This document shows positions 7,169 to 16,753 of a stretch of 64,000 bases of DNA, one piece after another. This stretch comes from Proteiniphilum propionicum (GTDB lineage: Bacteria > Bacteroidota > Bacteroidia > Bacteroidales > Dysgonomonadaceae): contig NZ_CP073586.1 of assembly GCF_022267555.1 (NCBI RefSeq), forward strand, positions 372,001 through 436,000, read 5' to 3'. How positions within the stretch are numbered: position 1 is the stretch's first letter; each line of letters opens with the position of its first letter. Below the pieces are notes generated by a model that saw nothing but the letters and a program-made list of their open reading frames with translations, ran no database searches and had not been told where the DNA came from. The position numbers and the translations under genes are program-made.

Positions 7169-9361
7169 TCATTCACCTTCGTAAGGTACTTTGTTTGCAT
7201 TACTCCCCTTGTAATCATATACTGACCAGTTTTTTTCAACGGCAACATCCACGTCAGACTTTAAAGCTACGTTTTGCTCTGAAGGCAAAGTGGTATCAAC
7301 AATGACTAATGTACCACCTGAAATACTTTTCCGGTCGAATAATGAGTTCATTAAAGTAGTCATATTCGCCTCTCTAATACTATTATTATGACAGAACAAG
7401 TGGGTAAGAGAACTACTTGCTGGCTCCAAAGCTGAAATTCTATTATTACTATAGCAATCTAACCGATACACATTCCCATAGACGGTGATGGTTTGTGCGC
7501 CAATCACATAATTCGTGAGTCCAGTGGAAACAGAATAGGGGAAATCCGGCGTTTCACCTTCATCTTTAATCCCATTATTATTGAGATCAATCCAAACATC
7601 AGCCTGATTTTCCGCTGCCGCATACAAGGCTATCCTTATTGTTTCTCCGACAGACTTTTCAGTCACAAAAGTTATTTTATCCGTATTCACTGGGGGAGAT
7701 GCGTTTTCACTACCTTTTGAAGCCACAGAAGTATTTCCGTAAACTCCAATATTAATTCTATCACCGTTTGGAGAAGGCTCTTTTGAATATTCATCATCAG
7801 GGTTTCCGGCATTTATACATGGGCTGGTAACGTTATCGGTAACCCACGCTGTTCCATTCCATCTTCCTTCTTTTGATTTCAGGTGATAATCACCATTCGT
7901 TTCATCCGCAAATAGCGGATCAACGGCTATATTTCCGGTACCTGAAAGCTTTGCAAAACCATTCCAGAAATTGGTGTATGAAACTGAAACATCTTCCATA
8001 TCATCATAGCCCGTTTCCGTTCTATTAAAACCCCATGGAGCAGAAAGAGAACGGTCATCAAATTGGTTATTAACCGCTGAAAGAATACAGTTTTTTAAGA
8101 CTGTTTCCGAATTACCATCAGACCCTGAACTACTTAAACTAAAGCGGAATAAGAAGGGAATATTAATGAAGTTGCAGTTTTTGAATGCAGTATTTTTTGA
8201 GTTTCGTAAAAAAACGCCAATTGTGTTATTCTGTAAATCACCCTCAAAGATACAGTTCAAAAAGACATTATCTGATTGATTTTGTGGATTTGCTCCCTCT
8301 GTACCATCATACACACTAACAATACCGGTCTTACCTTTAAATCTGCTGTTAACTATCATATTGCTATAGGCACCATCCCGATTCTGTACACAGAAATTAA
8401 ACATTGAGTTTTTCCCGGTATTATCAGCGAAACAGCTATCCACCTTATTATTATAGGTCCCATGAGCAAATGAAAAACACTCTTCCATTTTTTTAGCCGA
8501 ACAGTTTACAAATAAGTTCCCTGTACTGGATGGTTGTCCTCCACTGTCTCCGGGATTATCCTTAACAATAAAACCATGATTTCCCTTGTATGAACCGTTT
8601 ATATCTTCAACATAACAATCCCGTACCGTATTGTTGCTGCTCCAGGCCAACACAACAAAATAGTCTGTCATAAACCGGTTATTGGCAGTTTGCCTACAAT
8701 ATGCCTTGCAATTCTGAAGAGTACAGTTATCGGTTTGGGATAAAAAAAAGTTATTACCTCCATTATCTGTTGCCGAACAATTCTTTACGGTTGAATAATT
8801 ACTTTTCTTGACTAAAATACCGTAACCATCGTATCCCTTATTCACATAATCGACATTACAACATGAATCGGCTATACAACCATCTAAAACCGCATGATGG
8901 CTGTTATCAACCCAAATACCGTAAAGATAACGCTTTACGCGTATATTCTTTAAAACTATATATGGTTTGCCATAGATATAAATTCCTTTCTTCGTATAAT
9001 CTCCACCGTCGAGGACTGGCGTACCGTTGTATCCCATAAAGACAATAGGAGAGCCGTCCGATCCCGCATTGGTGATGACCACATTTTCATTTTCATAATT
9101 TCCTCCTTCTATACAGACTGTATCACCTGCTACCGCTTTTGTTGCCGCATAGGTAATAGTGCGCCAAGCTTTTTCTTTGGATGAACCCATACCCGAATTT
9201 GCATCGTTTCCTTTTGTTGAAACATAATATCGCGTCACTATTTCCGGGGTTGCCGGTTCTTCTGGAATTATCTCTTCCGGAAGAGGTATTTCATCTTGCC
9301 GGCAGTGAATAAACACTCCAGAAAGCAGTAGAATGATAATATAATAGATATAATTTTTCAT
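7169..9361 (-). CDS. Right-handed beta-helix lipoprotein
   Basis: A 730-residue lipoprotein with signal MKNYIYYIIILLLSGVFIHC and lipid-anchor Cys20, followed by a Pro/Glu-rich linker. From about residue 44 (YYVSTKGNDANSG) it has the DUF1565/parallel beta-helix start common in Bacteroidota polysaccharide lyases and glycosidases. Residues 85-450 contain many Asn-rich rungs such as NCSATDNGGNNFFL and DNCTLQNCKAYC, typical of right-handed beta-helix repeats. The C-terminal 150 residues contain a short leucine-rich-like part (LDCYSNNRISALEPASSSLTH region). It is probably surface- or periplasm-located and acts on the PUL1 glycan. Whether it is a lyase, a hydrolase or only a binding protein cannot be decided, because no family-specific catalytic residues are recognised. 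Confidence 0.7.
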   Translation of the reverse strand: MKNYIYYIIILLLSGVFIHCRQDEIPLPEEIIPEEPATPEIVTRYYVSTKGNDANSGMGSSKEKAWRTITYAATKAVAGDTVCIEGGNYENENVVITNAGSDGSPIVFMGYNGTPVLDGGDYTKKGIYIYGKPYIVLKNIRVKRYLYGIWVDNSHHAVLDGCIADSCCNVDYVNKGYDGYGILVKKSNYSTVKNCSATDNGGNNFFLSQTDNCTLQNCKAYCRQTANNRFMTDYFVVLAWSSNNTVRDCYVEDINGSYKGNHGFIVKDNPGDSGGQPSSTGNLFVNCSAKKMEECFSFAHGTYNNKVDSCFADNTGKNSMFNFCVQNRDGAYSNMIVNSRFKGKTGIVSVYDGTEGANPQNQSDNVFLNCIFEGDLQNNTIGVFLRNSKNTAFKNCNFINIPFLFRFSLSSSGSDGNSETVLKNCILSAVNNQFDDRSLSAPWGFNRTETGYDDMEDVSVSYTNFWNGFAKLSGTGNIAVDPLFADETNGDYHLKSKEGRWNGTAWVTDNVTSPCINAGNPDDEYSKEPSPNGDRINIGVYGNTSVASKGSENASPPVNTDKITFVTEKSVGETIRIALYAAAENQADVWIDLNNNGIKDEGETPDFPYSVSTGLTNYVIGAQTITVYGNVYRLDCYSNNRISALEPASSSLTHLFCHNNSIREANMTTLMNSLFDRKSISGGTLVIVDTTLPSEQNVALKSDVDVAVEKNWSVYDYKGSNANKVPYEGE

Positions 9362-9466
9362 GATCTTCTGTTTTTAAATTAAATAATAAACACTCATTTC
9401 TAACGCACCATTCAAAATAATGCATTACATAATATTCAAACTTTCCTTGTTATTCTTTTTATAAAA

Positions 9467-9497
9467 CAGACCACAATTCTATAGAATAAAAAGTCTG
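9467..9497 (-). terminator. Weak terminator-like hairpin after the GH123-like gene
   Basis: On the minus strand a CAGAC/GTCTG stem encloses the 12-bp palindrome ATTCTATAGAAT (9476-9487) and is followed by TTTTAT. It lies just after the stop codon of the GH123/DUF4091-like gene. The stem is short, so it may slow transcription or only mark an mRNA end. Confidence 0.3.
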
Positions 9498-9502
9498 CTT
9501 CG

Positions 9503-12013
9503 CTAATCAACTATAATTGCGGTTCCAAATCTCTCCGGCCTGCCAAAGCCACCTCTTGTCATTACCCACGATGAAAGTTCGAGCAACGCATCTTTTGGCC
9601 TGCGTTCACGATTGAAGTTCAATCCAAACCGGGGAGCTAATTCCATCCCTTTTACAGGGATGCCGAGCTCCACAATCCATTCCTGTTTCTCTTTGTTTAT
9701 CGATGCTGCCGTTTTTATATCGGGATTCCAATTCTTATAACTTCCATCCGTCAAATAGATTCCAAGCGGATTTACGGCTACATGATAAAATTTACTCTGC
9801 GTAATACCGGGATCGAGAAATACTTCTACACAGTCATCACTTGTAACATTATCCCCTTGTTTGTTAGCATTAACGGTAAGAAAATCGATCACTTCCTCAG
9901 TGCAGGTGAATGCAATGTAAAGCATATCGTTACGCAGCCCGCAATGTACTTTTGTATGCATTTTAGGTGCTTCGAAAACATCATTCAGCGTCAATTGTAC
10001 TTCGGCAGCGTCTTTCCATTCATTAGGAGTAATTTGGCCATCAATAACCGGAGTATTTTTTAAAAGGGGGATTTTAATTGTTTTTTGAGCAAATTCCGGT
10101 TTGGGGATTGTCTTGGATATTTTCACATCAGAAGTAACCGGAATACCGGCAGGTGCGATCTCTCCCATTTTTTCCATCATATTAACGATGTGTGTTGTTA
10201 CCATCCAGCGAATTTTATCGTAATCATCCAATTTAAGATTGTTCCCGTACTTGTATTCGCCACTGGCATAAGCAGATATTTTCCCGTGAATGGGAGGAAT
10301 AAAGCTGTATTTTTTAGCTTCTGTTTCGGGAAGAAACATCGTCCAATCCATATTTTTGTATTGAGCTGCCGGGTTGTCGCTTAAATTTGCACGTAGTTCT
10401 CTGAGCATTTCATCTGCCTTTTTGGCAACTATAGCGGCCGCACCTCCCTTGATATTTGCCCTTGAGATGGTTTGTTGACAAAGTTCAAGATAGTGCCTGT
10501 CGTTTACTCCTTGGCGAATACTTTCCCAGCCAATGGAGCTGCCTCCGGGATGCTCTGCTGTCTTGGGATAATAGTGCATCCAATCGCCGTTATTCCCGTC
10601 AAGATCATTATAAAGATCTTTTCTGCCTCCATAATATACCCAGTTAAATGCACCGTCAAGCCCAAACTTCCAGTTAAACAGTCCAGTTGCCCAACGACTG
10701 CATTCTCCAAGCCAACCCGAAACATCGTAATTATATAGAGTAACTTTGCGACCCTCCGACTGTGCTTTTCGTACATCTTCCTCCGAGCTGAGCGCAGCAT
10801 TATAATTCCAAAAATCGGCATGTGGTCCCGCAATATTTACAAAGTAATCATCCCCTGGACCATCTATTTCCGTTGGAATACCGGCCGCTTTCAGTACTTT
10901 CAATAAATGCAGATTCTCATCGCGTTCCTGTTGCGAATGCCATCCTGGTTCATCGCAAGGCTGGATGTATATTTCAGGCCATCCTTTAGACCTTGCTTCT
11001 TTAAACAGTTCTTTATAAAAGCCAACATAGATTGAATCATATTCAGGAGTACCGAATGTATATCCTCTAATTGCTTTTTGAGCTGCCTTGGACATATCGA
11101 TAACCGGTTCTGTAAATTTGAATTCTTTGTATGCCTCCATTGTTAATTCGAAAAGCGTGGTACCATCGAAATGAAACTTCACTTCTCCTTTATCGGAAAC
11201 GGTATAACTGCTTGGTTCCACCCCATTGCATATCCCTAAGGAGGTCATGCCGTGAATCCGCATATCCGCCAAATCGTGCCGCACTTGTGCACGTATCTCG
11301 TCAACCGTTTTAAGATTCCCAAATATTTGATTATAGGCCATATAGTACATTCCATATAGCAACCCTTTGGGCTCTGGAAGTTTAAAAGGTAGAATCCTTA
11401 TTTTTAAAGGGATCTTTTGAGATGCTTCTTTTGTCTGAAGGGTGATCGTACCGGTATATACCCCGGGAGTGGTATTCTCGGGAGAATTGAAATTTATCCA
11501 AAATTTTTCACTTCTATCGGCAGAAATTGAAAGAGGTTTTTCAAGCAAAGTAATGTACGCAGGAGCACTCACCAAATGTTGAAGTTTCTGATACATAAAT
11601 CTCTTGGTTAAGTACCTCACTATATGCAAATTCATACTTGCAGCCGGAATAATTGAGCCATCGTTCTTTCTCAATTCTGAAATGGTCAATTTAACATCCT
11701 TCAAATCACGTAAGGCATACAGACAGAAAGTTATCGGGATTATTTCTCCCTGTGCTGCAAAAGCATCGATACCCGTAAGCCGTATTGAATCGGGCCTCGA
11801 ATGTTCGAACGACATTTCCAATGAATGACTGGGGTAAGCGATAAAGCCATTCTTTTTTTCCAATTCTGTTGCAACAGGTTTCGGATTTCTCTCCACATAT
11901 ACCACTGCCATATCTTCCGGTTTTTGTACTTCCGATACGGTTTGCGAATACATTCTGGGAAAAGGGAAAACTATAAAAAATAGCAATATTGTTAGTAAAA
12001 AATCATTCTTCAT
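9503..12013 (-). CDS. GH123/DUF4091-like glycoside hydrolase with CBM9-like C-terminus
   Basis: An 836-residue exported protein with a signal peptide (residues 1-23, ending Met-Tyr-Ser-Gln). Residues 60-215 form a beta-sandwich region. Residues 215-560 resemble the DUF4091/GH123 barrel, with the adjacent acids Asp354-Glu355 in YIQPCDEPGW. GH123 enzymes use such an Asp-Glu pair for N-acetyl-assisted cleavage of beta-GalNAc. Residues about 650-836 resemble a CBM9/DOMON-type carbohydrate-binding domain (PVIDGQITPNEWKDA, then DDCVEVFLDPG). Together with GH20 in the same locus, it points to a HexNAc-containing glycan. The domain architecture is well supported; GalNAc specificity is inference. Confidence 0.72.
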   Translation of the reverse strand: MKNDFLLTILLFFIVFPFPRMYSQTVSEVQKPEDMAVVYVERNPKPVATELEKKNGFIAYPSHSLEMSFEHSRPDSIRLTGIDAFAAQGEIIPITFCLYALRDLKDVKLTISELRKNDGSIIPAASMNLHIVRYLTKRFMYQKLQHLVSAPAYITLLEKPLSISADRSEKFWINFNSPENTTPGVYTGTITLQTKEASQKIPLKIRILPFKLPEPKGLLYGMYYMAYNQIFGNLKTVDEIRAQVRHDLADMRIHGMTSLGICNGVEPSSYTVSDKGEVKFHFDGTTLFELTMEAYKEFKFTEPVIDMSKAAQKAIRGYTFGTPEYDSIYVGFYKELFKEARSKGWPEIYIQPCDEPGWHSQQERDENLHLLKVLKAAGIPTEIDGPGDDYFVNIAGPHADFWNYNAALSSEEDVRKAQSEGRKVTLYNYDVSGWLGECSRWATGLFNWKFGLDGAFNWVYYGGRKDLYNDLDGNNGDWMHYYPKTAEHPGGSSIGWESIRQGVNDRHYLELCQQTISRANIKGGAAAIVAKKADEMLRELRANLSDNPAAQYKNMDWTMFLPETEAKKYSFIPPIHGKISAYASGEYKYGNNLKLDDYDKIRWMVTTHIVNMMEKMGEIAPAGIPVTSDVKISKTIPKPEFAQKTIKIPLLKNTPVIDGQITPNEWKDAAEVQLTLNDVFEAPKMHTKVHCGLRNDMLYIAFTCTEEVIDFLTVNANKQGDNVTSDDCVEVFLDPGITQSKFYHVAVNPLGIYLTDGSYKNWNPDIKTAASINKEKQEWIVELGIPVKGMELAPRFGLNFNRERRPKDALLELSSWVMTRGGFGRPERFGTAIIVD

Positions 12014-12074
12014 TATTAAATACTTTTTATCTTCTTATTTTCAAATAATTAAACCGTTATTCTTTCCTAATCGA

Positions 12075-15000
12075 TTAAAACATTCTTGTAAATTCAGAGT
12101 GTGTAATCGACTCAATAATATCCGCAATATACTTATAAGATAATAGATAAGGCTTATCAATATGTGTGTTATAAAAAGCAGTTCCCCATGCTTTTATATC
12201 GGGATTAATTTGTTTTGACAACCAATCATTCAACATCTCTTCTGCAAGTTGTTTTTCTTCCAACTGGTAAAATGCCAGGATCTGCAACAAGCAATTTACT
12301 GAAATATCGTACTTATTTGAAAAAGCAACTTTTTTCAAATATTTGTTTCTTTCGGCTATTTCCCCACTTTTCTGTGCAATCATGGCATTCAGCCAATCCT
12401 CTAGCCTGAAATCAATATCATCATCATTCGGTTTGCCAACACCAAGGTTCCGGGGATATTGTCGCGCCTCATCTATTTTTTGTTGAGCTTCCGCTAAATT
12501 ATTTTTCAAAAGTTCTTCCGCCGCCAACATCAGTTTTGTCTGCCGGTATAATTTATGCCCATCACGATAACCTTCGGCGGGAAGAACAATAATATCACTT
12601 AATATATTTTCCGCTGCTACGTACTTCTTATTATTTATTAGAGCCCGCGTATACAACAATCCAATCTGATATTGCTCCGGACTGTTTCTGTAGAAAGGAG
12701 CAATAGTTTCGAGCGCTTTTATATTCTCATTGTTGGCAAGATAATAGCGGGTTAAATCGCTAATGTATTGCCATTTGGCAGGTGCCAAAGAAACTGCTTC
12801 CTTTAGATAATTTTCTTTAGCTGCATGATCTGATTCCAACTGTGCAAAAAATGAATAGAAAGGAGCAAAATTGACATCTTCATGTAGAGAAGACAACAGA
12901 TTATACGCCTCGTTATCTCTGTTCCTGGCCTTATAAAGCAAAGCCAACAGATAACGTGGCCTCCAGTGCGATTGTTCTTTTATTGCCCATTCAAAAACGG
13001 TTTTGCTCTCTTCCCTGAAAGGAAACTGAAAGGTAAGTTCTCCTTCAAGTGCTTTTTGTAAATTGATTGTTTTTTCAACTTCCATATGAAGGATGTCATT
13101 TAAAAACGCTTTCCAATAACATACAACCGGTGTTTCGGGCGATTGCTCCAATATTTTAAGGCTTCTATCCGGCAAATTCATTTGGTGGTACCACGTCCCC
13201 AATTCCAGATAGGTTTGCTCCGGCATTCCATTCCGAATGCCGTCCTTAAATTCAGCCAATGCTTGGGTATCGCCACATTTTAAATAGTTTTCAAACCGTG
13301 CGAAATGATTCAGCGGATCCAGTTCCAATATTCGATTTCCGGCAGCTTCTGCTTTTTTGTTTTCGCCTGTTAGTGTATAACTTAAATAGGATAACTGCAA
13401 TCCTTGAATGTTGTTCTGGTTATTTACAAGACTCTTTTGCGCATATTCCAGCGATTTCTCAAAATCTTTCTGGGCCAAATAAATTTCGCTGATCTTGGTA
13501 TATGACGCACTCCGATAAAATTCACTCAATGAAGCTACTTCAAAACCGTCAAGCGCATCGAAATATTTTCCCAATCGAAGCGCTGCGCAACCGTATTCAT
13601 AATTGGCTGCCACATCATATGTATCAATAGATAATGCTTTTTTAGCAACTGAAAATGCACTGTCGTACTTCATCTGATAGAAGTACAACCTGGCTAATTC
13701 AACCAATGAAGGAATATAGTTAGGATTTAGCCTTAAAGATTCTTTTATATGCGGTTCAGCTTGGTCATACAAGCGAAATCCCATTAAATCCCGGCCTTTG
13801 AGATAATGTCCGTAACTTGTGTCCCAATCAAAATTGTCGATGGTTTTTACCGGACGGCTTAACATGTTATCCTCTTTTTGCCACAACAAACGATGTCCGT
13901 AAAAAATTTTTGTTAGCTCTTCGTTTTCAGAGACAGGAATATTCAGGGGAAAAAGTTGTTGGATATCTAATTTTGCATATTCTTTCTTAATGACCTGACC
14001 ATCGCCGTCATACAAAGTCAAGGTATCCTCAGATGTTTGTAACGGATAAATCGAAATATCGTATGAGTTCCGGTTTTTTTCAACATTGATCGCACCCACT
14101 AAAGAGACATTTTTTACGCCCTTAATTTTTTCAATAGGGAACCAATACTCCGTCCATACATCGGTCTGATAGGGTTGAAATAAAATCTGCTTAAAAGGAG
14201 TTAAAGAACTACTCACCATATTCTGATTAAACAACCGTCCACTTTGTAATTCAACATATTGCCCGTTTTGATCCGTCAATAACTCCTCCCATATCTTACC
14301 TAAGTCTGATAAAGCCCAACTAAACATCTTTTTTCCAAGCCTCTCTTCCCTATCGGCATAATGCAGCCAGCCGAAATCATCGCTTTTCCAATAAGCTCCA
14401 AAATAGGAATCATGACTACCGAAAATATGATAAGATTTGGACCTATCGCTCTCAAAATTATTTTCAGCCCAGATCGAAATATCTTTATTTTGGATCGAAT
14501 CAACGGGCCAGGAGGAAATAAGCATACCGTCGTGACCGATGTTGTGAGTCCCCGGATAAATTAACATTAAATCATCCTTGGCTGTAATAGCCGTGTTTAC
14601 CCAATTGTAATACGGTTGAGAATAACCTGAACGGTTATGCCAGAAAGATTTTGTAGTGAACCACCCTCTGTCTTTTGGTAAATTGATCTCAACACTCCAA
14701 TAAGTGCGTGTAAGTAAATCCAGCATTCCAATTATACAACTAACACTTCCGTCTTTATTATTTCGCACAAGGTAATCAACAGGAAAAGAGCAGGATGAAG
14801 AATGGCCGATAACTCCATAATTGAATTCGATTCCCCCGCTTGTCCAAGGCCCACGTAAAGAGATATCCCTGAATTTAACCACCTTATTCCCATAAAACAT
14901 TTCTTTTCCCGATCTTTTATCGATCACCGACCATATTTTACCCCCAATTTCGGGGAATATTATAATAGTTAGAAAATCATTTTCAAGTTCGACAACTTTC

Positions 15001-15200
15001 CATGATTTCTTTTCCGGCATAGTAGTATAACCGTCGTATCGGAAATAAGGATATATCTTTCCAAATACAGGTATGGGATTTGCATCGGAATAGGTATAGG
15101 TTAAATAATCAGATGTATATTCTTTATATTGGGAACTATTTTGGGAGAATGAATACATCGACATTATAAAAAATCCTAAAATAACAGGAGTTAATTTCAT
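12075..15200 (-). CDS. DUF5107 domain protein with TPR repeats
   Basis: A 1041-residue exported protein with a signal peptide ending near Ser-Phe-Ser-Gln20. The N-terminal 400 residues carry the DUF5107 fold, an aldose-epimerase-like/galactose-mutarotase-like beta-sandwich with FPEIGGKIWSVIDKRSGKEM and GPWTSGGIEFNYG. Residues about 455-1000 are tetratricopeptide helices (for example NYIPSLVELARLYFYQMKYD and YEYGCAALRLGKYFDAL). Such proteins recur in Bacteroidota PULs. The epimerase-like domain probably binds a carbohydrate and the TPR part a protein partner, but no activity is established. It starts after a 467-base gap that contains a large hairpin, so it may form a separate transcript from the SusCD genes. 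Confidence 0.75.
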   Translation of the reverse strand: MKLTPVILGFFIMSMYSFSQNSSQYKEYTSDYLTYTYSDANPIPVFGKIYPYFRYDGYTTMPEKKSWKVVELENDFLTIIIFPEIGGKIWSVIDKRSGKEMFYGNKVVKFRDISLRGPWTSGGIEFNYGVIGHSSSCSFPVDYLVRNNKDGSVSCIIGMLDLLTRTYWSVEINLPKDRGWFTTKSFWHNRSGYSQPYYNWVNTAITAKDDLMLIYPGTHNIGHDGMLISSWPVDSIQNKDISIWAENNFESDRSKSYHIFGSHDSYFGAYWKSDDFGWLHYADREERLGKKMFSWALSDLGKIWEELLTDQNGQYVELQSGRLFNQNMVSSSLTPFKQILFQPYQTDVWTEYWFPIEKIKGVKNVSLVGAINVEKNRNSYDISIYPLQTSEDTLTLYDGDGQVIKKEYAKLDIQQLFPLNIPVSENEELTKIFYGHRLLWQKEDNMLSRPVKTIDNFDWDTSYGHYLKGRDLMGFRLYDQAEPHIKESLRLNPNYIPSLVELARLYFYQMKYDSAFSVAKKALSIDTYDVAANYEYGCAALRLGKYFDALDGFEVASLSEFYRSASYTKISEIYLAQKDFEKSLEYAQKSLVNNQNNIQGLQLSYLSYTLTGENKKAEAAGNRILELDPLNHFARFENYLKCGDTQALAEFKDGIRNGMPEQTYLELGTWYHQMNLPDRSLKILEQSPETPVVCYWKAFLNDILHMEVEKTINLQKALEGELTFQFPFREESKTVFEWAIKEQSHWRPRYLLALLYKARNRDNEAYNLLSSLHEDVNFAPFYSFFAQLESDHAAKENYLKEAVSLAPAKWQYISDLTRYYLANNENIKALETIAPFYRNSPEQYQIGLLYTRALINNKKYVAAENILSDIIVLPAEGYRDGHKLYRQTKLMLAAEELLKNNLAEAQQKIDEARQYPRNLGVGKPNDDDIDFRLEDWLNAMIAQKSGEIAERNKYLKKVAFSNKYDISVNCLLQILAFYQLEEKQLAEEMLNDWLSKQINPDIKAWGTAFYNTHIDKPYLLSYKYIADIIESITHSEFTRMF

Positions 15201-15667
15201 AAAGTAACATCATTTTAAGTAATTGGTTGTAAATAGTTTTACGATTAAAACAATAAACTAACCAATCACATTGAATTATTATGAATAATAATACTTAACT
15301 ACAGTAACATAAGTTGCCATATATCCATAAAAATTTGATTTGGTCATAGTCTGTTATAAATCAGAGAGTACAGAGGAGAATCTTTGTCAAAGTTTAAAAC
15401 TTTAGCAAAGATTCGTCCTCTGTTTGGTACATTCACTACATTTTATAAGGATCAAAATTTCGATTAATATATATATAAACTTCTAGCGATCAAGAATAAA
15501 CGTCATGAAGCTTTAATATAATGCAATCCACTAATAGTTATATAGTTGCATATTATTTATAGAAGCTTTTTGAAATACTCATAATAATGAAACGGCTAAT
15601 CTTGTCAAATGAAACCGCATATTTAAACACACGATTAAGCAAATATAAATATTATGATGTTATTTAA
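15201..15667. other. 467-base gap with a long inverted repeat
   Basis: This gap separates the SusCD/DUF5627 block from the enzyme block of PUL1. No gene is visible. Its main feature is a long inverted repeat at 15371-15422. The outer arms are CAGAGGA and TCCTCTG; the inner arms are AATCTTTG and CAAAGATT, then AAGTTT and AAACTT, with a near-zero loop. It lacks a following U-run on either strand. The remainder is AT-rich, and no exact TAnnTTTG box was found on the minus strand. Confidence 0.6.
15371..15422. repeat. Long near-perfect inverted repeat (stem-loop)
   Basis: A 52-base inverted repeat with three paired blocks per arm and only small mismatches in between. RNA from either strand could form a strong hairpin. 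Without a U-run it does not look like a classical terminator. It may shield the 3' end of the upstream SusCD message from exonucleases, set differential expression, or be a small palindromic repeat element. Confidence 0.6.
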
Positions 15668-16717
15668 TCAATTGATCACTACCGGTTCAAAAGCCTCCAT
15701 GACAACGCCCCTATCCCTGATTACCAAAGTATCGGTAGCGGAATAAGTGTTGATTCCATCCGTAAATTGGTATTTTAAATGAATAGCATCTCGCTTCGAT
15801 CCCCCCCAGGCATCTCCATCATTTATAAAAGTTCCATTGCCGGTCACAGGATAATCAATAGTTGTTTCCGTATCTGTTTTTATTGAACTAATTCCACTCA
15901 CAGTACAATTTCCATCCTCTGAAAAATCCAGCAATAAATTCAGGCCTCCGGTAAATTTGGAAGAATGGGTATTCTCCTTGATAGACACCTGATTTTTCCC
16001 CGTAGTTATAAGCTTCCAAATTTCATTTTGTTCTACATAAGTTGTGCGATAAGATATCGTTTCGAGTGACTCTCCTTCCTTATTTTTTACGGCGCTTACT
16101 CCGCGATGAAGATAATGTCCATGATATGGATTGATAAATTTGACAGCAAACATGGTGAAATTTTTTGGCGTTATTTCCCACTGACTTGCTATTCTGTAGT
16201 CAGGATCGGGAATTTGATTACGCAACTTTCCCTGTAAAATCGAATCAACATCATTCGAGCTAACAATACGTAAAGGGATAACATAAGCCAATTCAATGGC
16301 TAAGGGATCGTTAAAAAAAGCATCGGTAAGTTGTACCTCTATGCTGCCATAGAATTCACCTGACGGAATAATCAACTGGTCAGTTGAACTCAAACTGTAA
16401 TATTCATGAGGTAATGCAAGTATCGGTTCAGATGATGATTTGAATAATACATTATTGCATAAACTCTCATCAACACTTATTTTGAGAAGCCTGTCCTTAC
16501 TGTTTTTATAAACTCCACCAAACCTTGCAGAGATGAGAAACTTATGATTATTGTCGTTCGTGTTATCATATATGTCATTACCTAAAATTAGTGTTCGCAC
16601 CGGATATTGACGCGGAAAATATGCAGCGGTATAATCAAAATCAGGAAAGTCAACATCTTGATTATTACAAGCGATCAACATAACAACAAGCGTTATGATT
16701 ATTAATATTTTTTTCAT
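15668..16717 (-). CDS. DUF1735/DUF5627-type surface lipoprotein
   Basis: A 349-residue lipoprotein (signal ending Met-Leu-Ile-Ala-Cys17) with a short acidic segment. The N-terminal half (about 25-165) resembles the DUF1735 Ig-like domain found after SusD genes (YTAAYFPRQYPVRTLILGND, then VPLRIVSSNDVDS). The C-terminal half (about 185-345) resembles DUF5627, a sandwich ending in a predicted carbohydrate-contact sheet. These proteins take the place of SusE/SusF-type surface glycan-binding proteins. The gene follows SusD with 36 bases between them, so it is the third gene of the second SusCD set. The ligand is unknown. Confidence 0.72.
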   Translation of the reverse strand: MKKILIIITLVVMLIACNNQDVDFPDFDYTAAYFPRQYPVRTLILGNDIYDNTNDNNHKFLISARFGGVYKNSKDRLLKISVDESLCNNVLFKSSSEPILALPHEYYSLSSTDQLIIPSGEFYGSIEVQLTDAFFNDPLAIELAYVIPLRIVSSNDVDSILQGKLRNQIPDPDYRIASQWEITPKNFTMFAVKFINPYHGHYLHRGVSAVKNKEGESLETISYRTTYVEQNEIWKLITTGKNQVSIKENTHSSKFTGGLNLLLDFSEDGNCTVSGISSIKTDTETTIDYPVTGNGTFINDGDAWGGSKRDAIHLKYQFTDGINTYSATDTLVIRDRGVVMEAFEPVVIN

Positions 16718-16753
16718 AATGAATTTCTATAAATAATGTGTTTACTTCAATAA

